Source of the DNA: Chrysomallon squamiferum
Lineage: Eukaryota > Mollusca > Gastropoda > Neomphalida > Peltospiridae
Length of the DNA stretch: 64,000 nt
Direction of reading: 5' to 3'
Assembly (NCBI GenBank): GCA_012295275.1
Contig: CM022672.1
Location: 19,473,394 to 19,537,393 of the forward strand
Part shown: in pieces, positions 1 through 15,742 of the stretch
How positions within the stretch are numbered: position 1 is the first letter of the stretch
Layout: each line of letters opens with the position of its first letter
The notes under the pieces: generated by a model
The model's database searches: none
What the model saw: only the letters and a program-made list of their open reading frames with translations
Told to the model about the DNA's origin: nothing
Position numbers and translations under genes: made by a program

Positions 1-1089
1 CAGCTTATTACTTCACACTGGCACTTCTAATAGAACTTGCACAATAAGAGAACAACATTTAAAACATATAAAAGAAACAGAAAAAAAAAAAAAATATGTA
101 ACACTCAGTTTTAAGTGGCTGGGATTTTGGAAATGTTGGACTGAGCAATCAGTGAAGAATGTCAACAACAATAAAAATGCCACTTAAGAGTAAAACTGCT
201 GCGTATTTCAGCCATTCTCAGTAACACACGAATGATGGAAAGCAGTTAGTCAGGACAAAAGACATTAATTTTTGGCAGCAGACATGATGTGGATACCTAG
301 GACAAGTAATGAAGAACAATTTGTGAAGCGATCTCATTTCAGACTGATGCCTGAAACAAGAGTGTGGTCTCAGAGGGCTTTAAAGATTGACGATAAAACA
401 AGTCTGAGGAAGCTGGACAGTGATGGTCAATCTATATCCAGTTATCAAGCATACAGACATCAATAAGATAAATGTTATGACTCTATGACTTCAACTCTGT
501 CTGTGTCTACACTTTTGTTCATTAGACAGCCTCTGTTTTTATTTGTCCTGTTGGAGAGATTTACGAGTATCCGATTTCAACAACACAGATTAAAACTACA
601 TCCTAGAATGTAGTTACAGCACATAATGAAATTAAAAGTATGTTGTTAAAATAATAATAATAATAATAACAATAAGTCCAGAAGGTATCAAGACATACAA
701 AGATTCTGCAGTCTGTGATGAATATTTTGGCATATGCTGTTAGAAGAATATTCAATGGATATAAAGATGCCATGACTTCCTAACTCTGTTTCATGATTCA
801 AAATGCATGCAAACGAAGAATAAACAGCCTGCCAAACAAGGTTTTCACAACACTACTGTTCAGGCTATTGTCAACTGTCCTAGCCAACTGCCATACCAAA
901 GATACTGGCAGAAGTGATCAATGAATATGTATGACATCTGCATTCAGATCATATCTATGCATGCAAAACAATAAAAACACTGTCTGGAACATTCACTTAC
1001 ACAATGTAAACAAAAGACACCGACGTCTGTCTTATCTTTAAATGATAATTTTGGCAATTTTCTTAACTTTCAATTTCCTACCAAATTTT

Positions 1090-1092
<3 letters not shown>

Positions 1093-1129
<37 letters not shown>
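1093..1129. repeat. (AC)n microsatellite
   Basis: An uninterrupted AC array of about 37 bases inside NOS1AP intron 1. The open frames across it translate to poly-Thr-His or Val-Cys and are artefacts. Confidence 0.97.
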
Positions 1130-1133
<4 letters not shown>

Positions 1134-4100
1134 TTCACAGGCAAACACAAACATGTTTATTTCATATGTACACAAAATAAATGTATATAATGTAAACAAT
1201 ATATTTACACAAACAAACCACACAGTTTATCATCATGCTGTATTCTTTTATTTTTTTATGTTATATTTTCTACATTTATCATTTTATACTTTTCATCTTT
1301 CCTTTTTTTCTATTTTTATTTATTTTAAATTTTTTTTTAAAACCCATTAAGTTTGGCAATTTTTCCATTTCTGTTAGATGAAAAGAATTCAGTTTCACAA
1401 GTAAATAAGATTTCAGAAATTCTTGGACAACTAGAACGATCTTTAATCTTGGGACTATTTATTATTTTTATAAAAAAAAAGAAAAAAGGTCATTATTTTC
1501 CCTTCCTTTGAACACATTTCTACATAAAGGGAAAAAGTTTCACATATTTTTGTAGCTGAACTGGTCTGAATGATAATTAAAAACATTCACAGATACAGAA
1601 CAAGTAAACACTGGATTCTGTAATACAGCTCAAGTGTAGCATTTCAGATCTGACATTTTTCTAATGTAAGACAGTAGTATGTCTTCACTGTACATTGTTA
1701 TTGTTAGTCTGTAAGTTATTTATAAAATGCTTGGAATTGTGCTGGTATCTAATTAACGCAGAAGTCAACACCTGAATATGAAATGTTGTATTGAGGCTGC
1801 TTTCACTGAAAAACACTGATGATGTCTTTTAAAATGTTGATAAAATTGGCTAAGATGCACTGCTTCTAATTGGATTAAAGTGTACCCATGGGGCAAGTGG
1901 TATAACAGTTTAAATACACTATCTATACTTCCATCGTACTGAAACATTTGTATCTAATGGCCAAAGTCTGTTAATAAAACAGTAGAACAACAAAATATTG
2001 CTGTCTCCAAATTTCAACTCTGCAGCCATTTTACCCATTTGGAGATTTAGCAGCATTATATAACAGTGTGGACTGTAGGTTACTTCACTAGAGTTCTAAA
2101 TATAAAAAAAAAAAAAAAAACAGTAAGATGGAAGCTTAACCAATGGATTTAAGCCATTATTTCGTCGCTCTGCAGGTACACTTTAATAGAACATGATGGC
2201 CTTTTGATTAACATTCACTGCAGGATGCAGTTTTTAAGAAGGACAGAGATGTCAAATATAATCACAGGTCTTCCAGATATCATCAGTATCAGTCGTGTCA
2301 CTAGCACCAATAATCCTTTGACGTTACTCACACAAAAGAGTGATGAAGCTCCACTTTGAAGTCAACTTGAATCAGACCAAACAGAACTGGTTGATTGAGA
2401 AACAACCAGTCTAGCTCTGACTGAGGAGGAAAGCACAAACAGAAATCATTGGCAAAAGGTTACTTTCAAGTGCTCACAGATTAAACATATTCTTTCTCTT
2501 CTGTGTTTGGATTGTACACATGTGTGATCTCATTTTTACACTAATGTAGTAACTCTCTGAATGATCTTACTGCGTTTATAAAGAAATTAACTCTGACCAT
2601 GTTTCAAGCATAGCCTGTAATATAGAAAATTGAAACTAAGTCATTCAAAATTGTATAGTACCTTCAAAACTGGGAATAACCTTTAAGGGCTCTGATTTGT
2701 GGACTATTATTGTTCTCTTAAACATTTTTAAACATCTGTTTGCTGAATTAAAACACATTCACTAACAATTAGCAGACAGATGATTAAAATGATATTTTTC
2801 TTCATTCTTATCAATTACTCTTTTATCATGCAAATCAGACCTTTATATTGCTATTAAAATTCTAAATATTTTCAGCAAAAATTTACTTTTATTCATTTCT
2901 AAATAATAAATCAGTAATTCTTCTACTTCTAATATTACTTTTAAATTAAATAAAACATAGCAGAAGACATTATGTTGGTTTGTTAAATATTTAAGAATTT
3001 AGAAGTTATATCCACAGGATTGACCAAGTAGACAATTTACAAGCAGCACATTAATGACTAGTCTAAAGCAGGACATTCGCCTCAGACAGACAGAAAAGAA
3101 CAATCTGCAAATTGATCTCGTTACAAGACACAAACATGTTCATTCTCAGTGAAAATGAAGATAGATGGCCGTCAAAACTAAACTAAATAAATCTGACCAG
3201 TGTCCATTGAAAATTTGTATCCTGGATGATGCATCAGTCTTAATGATAGTGTACAAAAATTGGTGGTGTGTCTTAGCTTGGATTCGAACGCTGTAACCCA
3301 GACATGTAACAATTTGATGTCTGGACTGCCTCTTGTAATAAAATATAACTCAAAGCATTTTTTTACTTTTCTTCTCAAAGTCAAGAAATTCACTTACATT
3401 CTTACCCTTTAGATTTAAATATTGGTTTTTAGTGGCTGGATTTAACCATAGTTGAAGTAGGATCTCAGTAAAAACAGGGAATGACAACTGACAGTTTAAG
3501 AGGTAACATCAACTATAATTATTTCAGATTAAGAATCTTACATAAAAATTCATCATTAAATTTAATAAGTTAAATTATTATAGGCCCAGTTGTGTAATGT
3601 TATTTTAAGGACAAATAAATGTCAGAAGAACCTTTTATTTTCAATTTATTTTCTAATTATATATATATAAAAAAACAAGGAACTGGATACATTATACAGA
3701 CACCATCTTTTGGCAATGCACATCATTTTTCTTGTATAACCAAACTTGTTACACCCACAGTTATAATACATTCTCCTCAAACCCACCCTAAATTTGTAAA
3801 TTCCAAACTTTTCTGAAATCCCAAATCTGCTGCTGCAACTGCTACCATTTTTTGTTTTTAGTGTAATTTTTAATTCTTTTCCTCAATATCTTTCAAAAGA
3901 TATATTTGTACTTTCTTTCCAGAAATAAACAAACACACTAAAGGGATCTGTATTCATCAGTACAATGTCTGTAGGCATTCATATTATTGGAGCCTTGTAA
4001 AACAAGAGAACAAGAGAGAGGTATCTACCTTCTGAATTAGCTGTACAGAAGTGTGTGTCTTATGAGTGAAGTTTTAGGTTTCTCTGTTCTATAGTAACCT

Positions 4101-6097
4101 GCTGACACAAATGCCAGCAGTAAAGACCAGGTGTTTATTTTGGTTTTACTTACAGAGAGCTCTTCACATAATTCTGCCTGCTCAATGCAAAACCTTGTAG
4201 TATTAGCAGTACTAGTGTTTCATGTAGCAGTATAGTAAGAGTCTACTGAGACACTGTTAAATGCTGACAGAAAAATCTGTTTCAAAGAACTTTTTAAAAA
4301 CTGGATTTTGAAGTGTGTTTTTATGACATTATGATACTTGCTGGGTAAAGACTGAGATGATTATACATACACACTTATACATGCATACACACACACTCTT
4401 ATACATGCATACACATACACAAGTATGTATGTATACATATGTATATGTAGGGAAATTATAGATGAAACAAAACCATGTTCACAGAAAAATACAAAATAAA
4501 AATGTCCAGATGACAAAAATCCAAATCTAAAATGAAACAGCAGTTATAGCATTCAGCAATAAACATATTTCAGCAGTTAAAATGCAATATGAAAAATAAA
4601 AATTAAATTTTGTTATTCTTCAATCTTCTGTGTGTACAAGCAAATTCAGACATTTGTTAGTGTTACCTCCTTAATCATGCCTGATATAACAAAGCTGATT
4701 ATAACCAGTTAAGCAAATTCAAGAACACAGCAGCAACTGGTCCATCATGAATATAGATCAGAAAATATAGCAGACCTCATCAACTTCACAAATAGTGTTA
4801 GAAACTGTCGGTAATCAATATCAAATCAGACATGAAAAGTTGAAAAATTGTGAGGATTTGCAGCATCAAAATAAAATGCACATTAAATGGAAAGCCAAAT
4901 TCAGCAATTCATGTTTTGAAATTTTCTCCACATAAAAAATACAGCATATTCATGTAAAAGTAACTTTTTTCCTTTTTTTTCAATGTCTCTAAAATCCTAC
5001 TGGGAAGATTTCTTTGATGTTATCAGCAGCTGTTCCAAGTTCTAACTGCACATACCTAATCAGATCTACGTCAAATTCATGTTTTCAAGACTTTCTGGCT
5101 GCAGTGTCAATAAGTTAATCAATACTAGGACAAGCACACAGCCCTAAAACACACCTGATGTAAAATGATGTTGAAAGTCATGAGGCAACCAATTTCAATG
5201 GGCTATATTTAAAACGTTAATGAACAGAAAGAAGAAGAAAAAGGGTGAAAATAATAATACTAAAAAAAAGAGATGATGCTTGATTCAAAGCATATTATGT
5301 AATATAAGTAATAATATAACATTTACTGGATTTTTGAAATATGTTTAACTATAGAAAAGAATTAAAAAATTATTATTATGTTGCTGTTGATTTTTTGTAT
5401 TTTTACAGACATAGAACACAATTTTTTATTTGACTTGATTTTATACACGTTGCCAAGAACCAGACAAGAAATGAGAGAAATACAGCAGGATCTGTTTCAC
5501 AATTAGCAGACTGCAGTTATTTTTATGCACATTCCCATAGATAGAAAGCACATGCTGAGTCTTTTTATAAATCTATCATGAGGCTAAATTAACAGGCATA
5601 AAATAATTATACTGACAACTTCAAGTTTTTGCTTGTTAATAATTATGGGGTTTTTTTTTAAATGGTTTTTAACATTTTTGGAAATTCTGCAATTCAAAAC
5701 ATTTATTATAATGAAGGAATACATTCCAAGATAAAAATATGGATTGCTTGTCAGATACTGCTACTAGTATTTGATACTTTCACAGTGAATTATATTTTGA
5801 AATTTTTAACTGCTGCTATAAAAGGAATAAAAAAACATGGAAGCACATCTTTATAAACAGTCAAACGAGACACACTTTAGACTGACTTAATCTGCAGCAC
5901 ATATTTATGTAAATTAAGTTCATCAATTCCACCTTGAAGCCAACACTGTCACCAAAGTGCAAAGCACATTTTACAAATGATTTCCCTAAAGGCCATTAAA
6001 GTCAATAGATTTGTCAACCTTTGACGGTTTGATTATGCAACTGACACTCCATCATATCTGTGTTTCTGTGAAAAATAAAATTTTCTAGGCTGAATGT

Positions 6098-6103
<6 letters not shown>

Positions 6104-6173
<70 letters not shown>
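6104..6173. repeat. (TG)n microsatellite
   Basis: A nearly pure TG array of 70 bases in NOS1AP intron 1, with a short imperfect TG run just before it and TATG units just after it. Confidence 0.97.
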
Positions 6174-6181
<8 letters not shown>

Positions 6182-9100
6182 GCATGTACATGTGTATTAA
6201 CAATTTTAAGAAATGCAATATTTTGTTCACATTACCAAAAATCTTGTAAAATATGTTTATTAAGTTTCACCATATGTATTTTTTTTAAATTATAGGTCTT
6301 TGACTGTGTTTCCCAGACAAGATAATAAATAAAAATACTAATTATCTAGATAAAGGACTTTTTCAAATCACTTCTTGGACCGAAATCCATATTCTTAAAA
6401 ATCCACAGATGTTATTTTCATTAATTTCATTTTAAAATTAAAATAAATAAAACGGTTAGAAAGAGAATGTATAAATTATATGTGATTTAAAAGTTGTCTA
6501 AGAAACATTAATCATATCAAATCACAAAGAAGTTATCTGTAAAAAATAACAAAGCAATGTGTAAAATGAAGCAAAATTTATTATAAAAATACATTCCTTG
6601 AAAAACTGGCACTCCTGATCAACATAGTCTTCTAACAGAATAAATTTCCAATTATTCTAACCACCAGTTTTATTAAATTCAGAAAGAGATATCATTTTCT
6701 TTACAGCTTCCAAACTGGCTGAAATAAATTTGCAATTAACCTTATGCATATGAAACAGCCTTACGCAAGTAAATTGTTTCGTCAATGATTTGTATTAGCC
6801 AATAATTCTGATCTCTAGGCATCTGGAAGATATGTGATGGATAAAAACATATAGTTCATCAGTCTTTATTGACAATCTACCAACATTAAGATTACAGGAC
6901 GAAAGTAAGTGTAATAGATGTAATAACAAATCGATGATTGAATTTTGTAATGGAATGCATATTCCAGAGATTAGTAAATAGAGAAAACTTCGTTTTGAAT
7001 ATCCTTTCCTAAATGTTAACATTTTTACAGAACATTAATGTCAGTGTGTATTTGCAACTTTTGGATTGTGCAAGAATTGAAATCTTACATAAAAAAGAAA
7101 AAGTAATATGTTAAAAAAATTAAAGAAGAAAAGAAATACATGTAACAGTTTATTTCTGGGGGATGTTCCACATTTTAAAATGTGTTATTAAATAAAACCA
7201 GTGAGTAAACAATTCATTCCACCTGAACAGTTAGAGCAAACAAGAATTCAAAAAACAAACCAAACTAAACAAAAATTAAAAAAAACACAATAAAAACAAA
7301 AACAAGAAAGAAAATTCTAGGAATGTAATAAAAAACAAAATAAAACTAACAGCTGACAAGAACCTTTCTAAAAGTTCACATTTGTGGTTTTTGGAATTCA
7401 GCATTCAGTTAATGTTGTTAATGCTTCTTGCAGATAAACAAGATGCAGTGACGGTAAAAGTACTGCAGCAACACAGGCAAGATTTCAGGCTATATCAGTT
7501 CTTTCCTGGGGACTCTAGGTAAACAATAGAGAGGAATACATTGCATACAATAACAAGTCTTTATTATTTCTGGAACATGGATGTTTTCTTACATGCATGA
7601 TGCCAGGCAGCCATTCTCATACTTTTACCAGGAAAGATAATGTTCCTTTTGTCAGTAAACTTTTGCTGCTGCAATCTCAATGAATTCTATAAAAGAGAAA
7701 CAACTATCCTGACTATGACTGCTGAGCCTGAGGTGAGGACCATAGTGATTGTTATTGTGACCATTGAAAATATTCCATTGAGGCTTTATCAGACCATTAA
7801 CAATAGGAGAATCAGGAGAAATGATTTACCTGTCAGACAAGCAAAACAGCGATGCTTTTCAGTCACACTCTGAAGACTACTTCAACATTAGTAGACCAAT
7901 ATTTCAGATAGGGAAATAAAAATAATGGACAGACTCCCGGTAGTGCAGTAATGGGAAAGTTTGGCAGCCATCAGGTTTGAACAGCAGACTGTAATCCACT
8001 TCTAATGGAGATTCCAATAAAGCTTTGATAGGGAATTATAGATAAGTAAAGCTAATAAAGACTCTATCAAGATCCTCCACACCAGATGAACGACTTCTTC
8101 ATCAGACAATGCTTCCAGCCTAGCCTAGCACACTTCCTAATTTAACCCTGAATTACTTCACACACAGGACAGCTTATCACTCAAAATTAACTATTAAAAC
8201 AAGTCATTAAAGTTTATACTTTTAACAAAAATAAAAAAAAGACAAAAAATACAAAAAAAACAATCTTATTAAAATTACTTAATCCCAACTCTCAAAATAG
8301 TGAATGCAAAGTACAATTCTACAGTAAATTTAATTCAACGATGACAAAATATTTTCTATACCATACTATGTTTTCAAATTAATTTATGTGAAATATGGAT
8401 GGAACAGAACTGCTGTCTTTAACTGAAGAGTACAAACAAACACCATCATCATCTTACAATCCCCATACACAACATACACATTGATACCTGATTTAAACAA
8501 GTTAGCAAATACAGTCAGGAGACACTTCAGACAAAAGATCAAATTAAAAGTGAATGTAGTGCTTCATTTAGGGTAATGCATAAACAAAGGTCTTGTCACA
8601 GAATAAATGAAACCCCACAAAATACCAACATGTTGCCCAAAATAAAACATTCAAATTAACTCAAGACATATGAACAAGAATTTGTTTTCCAATAGCTGCT
8701 TTCAACTGCTAAAAGTTCTATAGTTCAATACTATGTTCACAAATCTAAACAACAGTATATGAGCTTGATTAAATCTTTGGTCAGATATTGGCTATTATTT
8801 TATATCATTTTGTACATCAGAGACAGAAAGATAAAACTAGATTAAAATATTATTATTTATTAGAACAGATTTGCTATTTTTAACAAATTGACAGTAATTC
8901 TGGTTAATAAAACATATTCAATTACACAGCCATATTTGATTTAGGTTACAAATTTGCAAGAGTACAAATATATCTTTGTAAAACAGGTAAGTGAGATGTT
9001 AATGTAACCAGTGAAATTACATGTGTATTGTAACATAAAATGTCTTTTGTTTACATATATCTCAGATTTAGGTTACCAGAATAGTCTGCTGCACTGTTCA

Positions 9101-11225
9101 CAAGCTAAACACAGCACTGGGAAAAGATGCAAATGAATGTAAATACCAAAGATTATCTAAGATTTACACAAATGCAGACTTGAATCTATTCTTCAAATGA
9201 CATTAAATATCAGACCAGACAGCTAGATTCAGTTAAATTACAAGTGAAATGCGGGAGCAAATGGCTAAGCTGAGAAAAGCACTGCTTTGAGCCATTGCTG
9301 TTGTGTTGTTAGGGTTTAGGCACTTCTGTATATAAATTTCATATATTCATTTCTAACAATTTATTAGCCCCATAACAATCTGCCTGATAGGAGCAGACCC
9401 ACATTTGTGAGACACAGCATGGTATGTGCACAAATGAACCTAATTCATTTAATGTAATATATACAAGTCTTTCAATATTTGTATTATTTTTTTTTTTTTT
9501 CATCAATAATATTGTTAAAAACATAAATTAGAATTAAAGAAACTTTCCTCTGTCTTTACAAACAAATAGAAAATATATGTTAAAACCTCTTTTAAGTATT
9601 CATACAGTTATTTAATTATTTCATTTTAAATTAAGTTGATTGGTTATTATTTAATAAATCTACCTTTCCTTGGGCACCTAAATATTTGTCAAAGAACATT
9701 CCAAAACAAGTGGTTTTTGTATAATAAAAATATGTTAGGAAACAATGCATGGGCTATTGTCTTAGATTTTTAATATTCATCTTTTCACAGACAGGAAAGC
9801 ATATACCATAGCCTTTCATAAACCAGTGCTGGAATACATGTCAACTGTGGCAACTTCATGATCTCCACATAAGGTACAGAAAGAAATATTATTACTCTAA
9901 GAACACAGCATACCAGATTAAGCAACAAAAAACAAAACAAAAAAATAAAAAATAAAATATACTTTTAAAAAAAAAAATTGAGAAAATATTCTCAAAATAT
10001 ATACCAGTTTAATCAACACAATTTTAACTCTCTTGGAAATCAATTCTAATGGAATTCTCAGCATTCCTTGCTGACAGAAAGATACTAATTTAATGATACA
10101 GCATATTGGACTTAAATACCTGTTTCCACTCCACTACCCTACAGCCTTATGACAGACATGGTTAAAAAGTGGGAGAGTGAAAAAAAAAAAAAAAAAATTA
10201 GGTTTTATCATGGAATGTAGCTTCCAGCAAAGATTTCTGCAATCAGCCACCTTACAAATCGGCAACATCTTGCCAATAAGCGAATGTTCCAATTAACACA
10301 AAGGTATCAATTTACTGGAAATTGGAACAGCAGCCTGTCTGATACACTAAATTTCTTGCAATTTAACTCTTTCCAGCTGAAGGATAAGTAAATCAAACCA
10401 AAAACAGTCCTGTTTAGCTATTTTAAATAATTTTGTTCAATACTGAAAATAATAAAAGGCATTTCGTCTTCTACTTTCAGACAGTGTGTCTCCCCCTTTT
10501 CAAAAAGACAATTTAGGATGCAGCTAATAGTCTGAGTCAGGTCATACAAATGATACATCAAACAGAACGAAGAAAGGAAATCAGACACAGTGTTTGTGTC
10601 AAATGTATAAAAACTACACATGGTTAATGGTTCTTAATGTCTTTCCTATTAAGACTGGGAATGGGGAAAAAAAAAAAAAAAAAAAAACATTTTCTTTTCT
10701 CCTGCAGGAAAGAGCAAAGGAATACTGTTTGATGTCATTCGTCAAGGTTGCTTCTGACTGCTTTGATATTCTGCTTAGAAAAGTATTTTTCACGTCAGAA
10801 AAAAGACGTGACAAAAGCCTATAATTATGGTGCCACAGCTGTTGATCATCTCTGTTTAACAAGCAGTGAAATTAATAGGATTACATTTAAACGCACTAAT
10901 AAAGCACCAGAGAACAACAATTTTAGACAAGCAGATGAATAACACTGAGCTAAGGATGCATACCATATACATACACACGTGGAAAGCACATATGTACATG
11001 ATTATGCATGCACACACATACACACATGGATTAGCACATATATATATGATTATACAAACACACACATGCACACATGCACACACTTCAAGATTCACATATT
11101 AAGACTAGATACTTCAACTCTGATTACACAGCTGAAATAATGTGTACACAGATTTTCTGCTGTTTCATTACCATATGCAAACATGTGGTCAGAGAATTCG
11201 CAAGATGAGACATGTCCACTGTTGA

Positions 11226-11239
11226 TCTAATCGATTAGA
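11226..11239. promoter_or_regulatory. Perfect 14-bp palindrome with TAAT-CG-ATTA core
   Basis: TCTAATCGATTAGA is identical to its reverse complement. Its core is two inverted TAAT half-sites separated by two bases, the known P2-type dimer site of paired-class homeodomain proteins. It lies in a repeat-poor part of NOS1AP intron 1. An enhancer role is inference; a 14-bp palindrome can also arise by chance. Confidence 0.3.
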
Positions 11240-12986
11240 GGCCAATGGTCAACCAACTGGACATGAGCAATGTTTGACAATGGAAGCATCAACTCAACAA
11301 GTGTGTTAATCGCTTTTCAGTTAATTGGATTTGCTAAGTGCTGGGCTGGACTAACAATGGTTATAAAGCTCTGGAAATAAAACAGTATGTGTTGCAGCAA
11401 GAAGAAGACAGGGGAATGATAACAATTACACCTGAAATTAAGAAAGCTGATGGTATAGCACTTTATCTAATGGTGCTGCCATATATGCAGTGATGGTCAT
11501 TAAAGGATGGAGTCTTCAGTCCATTAAAATAAAATGACTATCAACAGTGTTGTCAAGGTCAGAAAAGCAGCAAAATTAGCTACTGATACAAAATTAAAAC
11601 ATATAAAAAGCAATTGAATTATTTTACTTTCCATGTTATTACATTATATTCAGATTAGAACTAATGTAATCTGTAAAAAAAACAATTAAGTTATTTGGAA
11701 AAGACAAAGACAACATAAGAATAAACAGTAATGATGTAATTAACTTGAAAAAATCAGCTTTCTGTTATATTAGCATACAAAAAAATATATTGAAAATGAA
11801 GAACAACATATCCTAGGAATACAGTAACAACAATCAAATGTGATCCATTTCAGTCTTAATAAAAGGTGCATGAATCTTTTTTTTTTATTGATTTTATATA
11901 AATGTTATTCAAGTTGACACATATTTAATTATTTATTCACGGTCAAACAGAGAAATTTCAAGAATATTTATGGGGAAAAAAGAGCTATGTCACTAAATAA
12001 TTAATTTCTTCATTGACTGAACACTGTAGTGAATTTAAATCAATCTTCACTGTACTGAAACTGATACTCTCACATTAATATTCTAAGCAATACAGTCATT
12101 TCAACACCAGATAGAAGACTCTTTTTTAGTGAAAACTCATTAATGAACATGATCATTAATCATGACATGGTTTTAGTTTCATGTTTTTAACATTTACAGC
12201 CCACAGTTAAAGTGTTATTCCTTCAAACCTTATGAACTTAATCTGTTTTTCGTATAAAAACATAAACACAAACATTTTATATCAATTACATTTCTGACAC
12301 GAATTTTTTTTTTTTTCCATTTTTTCTTTTTTTGACATCTTATATACAGATTTTTTATTATATTATAACGGACTGCAAAAATATAAAAAAAATATATATA
12401 AAAAAAATAAAAGAATTTCTTTAAAAATCTAGTATCTTTTCTCATCATAATTGGTAAACTATGTTGTAGTTTAAATATAAAAAAAATAATGAAAATATAA
12501 ATCAGAATTATTATAATTTTATTAAAATACAGAAAACTTGCAGTAAAGAATAAGCAATTATGTAAAAACTAAAATATTAATCTCTAAAACTAATAAGTGT
12601 TCAAGTTAATTACATGTGTATGGAATTTTAAGAACAAAACGTTTCACTTTCTATTAAGGATTACTGTATTAATTTTGATATTCATGGGTGCATTGAGATC
12701 TAGTCGAGTTGATTAATTACAGAATGAACCATTACCTTGAATTTTGAACAGTGAGAGAAATTAGGAGATAATAACTTTGCATTGATTTCCTATTAAGAGA
12801 TGACAATAAAACTGTATGGAAGTACATAACCTGAAAAATAATTAAACATAAAGGCTGCTTTATGATATTTTTGAAAAAGAGAGAGAGTGAAAAAAATGTT
12901 ATTGTCTGAAAATGGGTGATTGAAAAAAGCACATAGATCTTACTCTGTTCATAAATGCATCTAGACTACAGAAGCATAATTTAAAT

Positions 12987-13097
12987 TTAATGACTCCTAT
13001 GAAATGATATTCATTACAATAATGTGATCGAAATTTATATTTAATGACTATCAAAGAAAAAAAAAAGCTATTCATTACAATAATGTGATCAAAATTT
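12987..13097. repeat. Two-copy tandem duplication of about 55 bp
   Basis: A segment containing ATTCATTACAATAATGTGATC appears twice, at about 13007 and 13070, with similar flanks (TTTAATGACT before each copy, AAATTTA after). It is a local duplication next to a poly-A run in NOS1AP intron 1. Confidence 0.8.
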
Positions 13098-13101
13098 AAA
13101 T

Positions 13102-13134
<33 letters not shown>

Positions 13135-13365
13135 GCAAAGGCTGGTGAATATGTTTAAACAAGCATTATATAAATAATTTTCTTCTAACAACTAGTACAT
13201 TATATCTACATGTTTCTATGATACTCTGGTAAAAAGAAAAAAAAATCTACCTTATTATTTTTAGCATGATGTTTTCTGCATGGTAACTTGCCATCTTGGA
13301 TAAGTTACTCTATCCATTCTCTTTAAAGACAAAATACTTTTATCTATCTTTATTCTCATTCTCAG

Positions 13366-13403
<38 letters not shown>

Positions 13404-15742
13404 ATTAGAAATAAGTTAATAAATAAAAACTGGTCTGTTTCTAAAAAGATTTAGACAGTTCTCATCAGTTTTCATTTCTGAAGAACAAGATGCTTTTAGA
13501 AGAGCTTGTGTCGGTGCAGCAAGCCTGTAGACAAATATTTCATTTCAGTTAGACACTGCATACAGGAATTATGTCAAATTACAAAGGTATTCTGTTACTT
13601 ATAATCAGGAGCACACTCTGAGACTACATGTCTGTTTCGTTAATTTGACCATTTCTCACAGGCTTCAGCACAAAATTACTTCTCTCTGGTCTGTTGTTCA
13701 AACATGGTTTCTATCTGAACATTGCAGCTATGCTATATTGACTTAACAGTTCTAGGCATGGGTCAAAAGGCACAGATTCATAGTTCATGAAAAAGAGAGA
13801 AAAAAAAACAAACAAGGAATTGGTAACTGGTGCATTTCTAAACTGTCACAGATTTCTTAACTCAACCATGTTCTGAAGATTATAAACAGAAAACAGTGCA
13901 GGATGTTTTCATATTCAAACACAGAATCTGGGAAAACGTACAAGAAAAATAGCTTGTAGAAACTGAATTAAGATTTATTACTACATATTTTCGTTTCTTA
14001 TCTGTATAAACAATAATGTTAAATAACTATCTTTACCATCTAAGTCCCTTTAATAGCAAATACATTTGGATTAAAGAAAAATTATGGAATGTGTTTTATG
14101 TATCCAAGGAATAAAAGCATACAAACAATCATAGCTCCCCACTAAACTATTTAGTAAACAAGAATAAAGGATATATTTAAACTGCTACATCACACTACAT
14201 CTATTAATTACCATTTCTAATTTAATCAGGAGGCAGGGACTTTTAAAATAATTAATATTCAAAATTGATAAATTTTCCAACAATATAATGAAAATGTGTA
14301 TATTTTTAATTTAAATAAAATATTTTTACATGTTGCTTTATAAACAAGGTAAATTATAAAATGATGACAGAATAATTGCATTTATTATTATAGTTGTGAA
14401 AAAATACCTTTACCACAAAATATATTGTCTCTGAAGCATTAGTATAATGCACAAAATGATATTGTACACAAAACACTAAACTATTATGCTGCTAGTGATC
14501 CATTTCACAAACACAATACTGACTTTTATGAGAAAAAAAAAATGTTTCTACAAATTTATTATTAAACTCATTTTCTATATTGTGTGTTAAGTTCCATTAG
14601 AAATGATACTGCTGGAATGTCATCCTGTCCTGCACACTAAATGACAATCTGAAGTCTACTTTTCACTTCCATGCCATTCAAAATCTGTATAGTTATATAT
14701 GAGATATATATAGGTTAAAAAAAAAAAGCTTGTTTAATTCTATATGTGATAATACTGGTTTGGGGGACAAAAACACAGAGAATAGTATCGATTGTAACCT
14801 TATTCACTGCAAAACACAAAATTGGATTTATGCAATCAGTTATCAGTTACACATCTGAAACAAATTCATCAATGAATAGGCTTATTTTTCAAAAAAAAAA
14901 ACGTTTATTGCTATTTTTATTTTTTATTTATTTTTTTATTTATTATTGTTGTTTTTATATTATTTTTTATTATTATTTTTTTTAAATTTTATTATTATAT
15001 TTTTTTTATTTTTATTGTTTTATTTTATTTTATTTTGTGCTTGTTTTTGTCATTTATAAACTTGTTTTTATACATGAGAATAGACTGAATGATCCATAGA
15101 TTTTTTAAATTTTATTAATAAAGCTATTTTCATTATTATTATTAAAATTAAAATAAAAATAAAAATAAATATAATTTAAAAGTCTGATAAATATGATGTT
15201 ACAATATTTTAAAATATTTTTGTATTAATATTTTTTTTTAAATTATCTTGCTCATAGATGAATTAATATATTTTTTTTAATTATTTTGCTTATAGATACA
15301 CACACATACATACATACATGTGCACACTCATATACATACATACACATATATATAATTAGTAAAGTAAATAAATAAATAATCAAAATAAATAATAATCTTT
15401 TAATTAATAATGTACACACACACTCACACTGCAACAGTGCAATCTGCAGAAAACACTGACACACATTACAGAGTAACTGGATCCTGTCTTAAGATGTCAG
15501 CTTTATCCTGCTAAGGTGAGCACGCTTTCAAGACAGTAAGCCTGTGCCACAAACTATAGAAATGTATCTTGTCATTATATATCTACGTACAATGACTACA
15601 GTATAAAAATAACTATACATTTTTTTTTTTTTTTTTTTTAAAACACACTAATTATTATAAAATTGTGTTAGTTTCATTTCTTCTTCTTCTAGTTTTAATG
15701 AAATTTGCCAACATACATTAGTACTCTTTACTCTTACTATAC

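Larger units (their letters stand above)
1..15742 (-). other. NOS1AP intron 1 (part), non-coding
   Basis: This stretch lies downstream, on the minus strand, of the splice donor that ends the NOS1AP first coding exon at 15743, so it is read as that gene's first intron, which continues past the left edge. I scanned it for the following exon, which should encode the rest of the phosphotyrosine-binding domain, and did not find it. The content is AT-rich DNA with poly-A/T runs and CA/TG arrays (for example 1093-1129 and 6104-6173). Between 11100 and 11560 there is a less repetitive stretch with a palindromic homeodomain-type site. Short open frames here show no family resemblance and look like chance. 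Confidence 0.75.

Noticed and set aside
272-466. Open frame of 64 codons at the left end
   Set aside because: It has no family resemblance and no supporting splice context, and it lies antisense in the NOS1AP intron. It looks like chance.
3240-3340. GATTCGAAC motif resembling a reversed tRNA B box
   Set aside because: On the minus strand GTTCGAATCC is present but I could find no matching A box or stems. It may be a decayed SINE fragment but is too weak to call.
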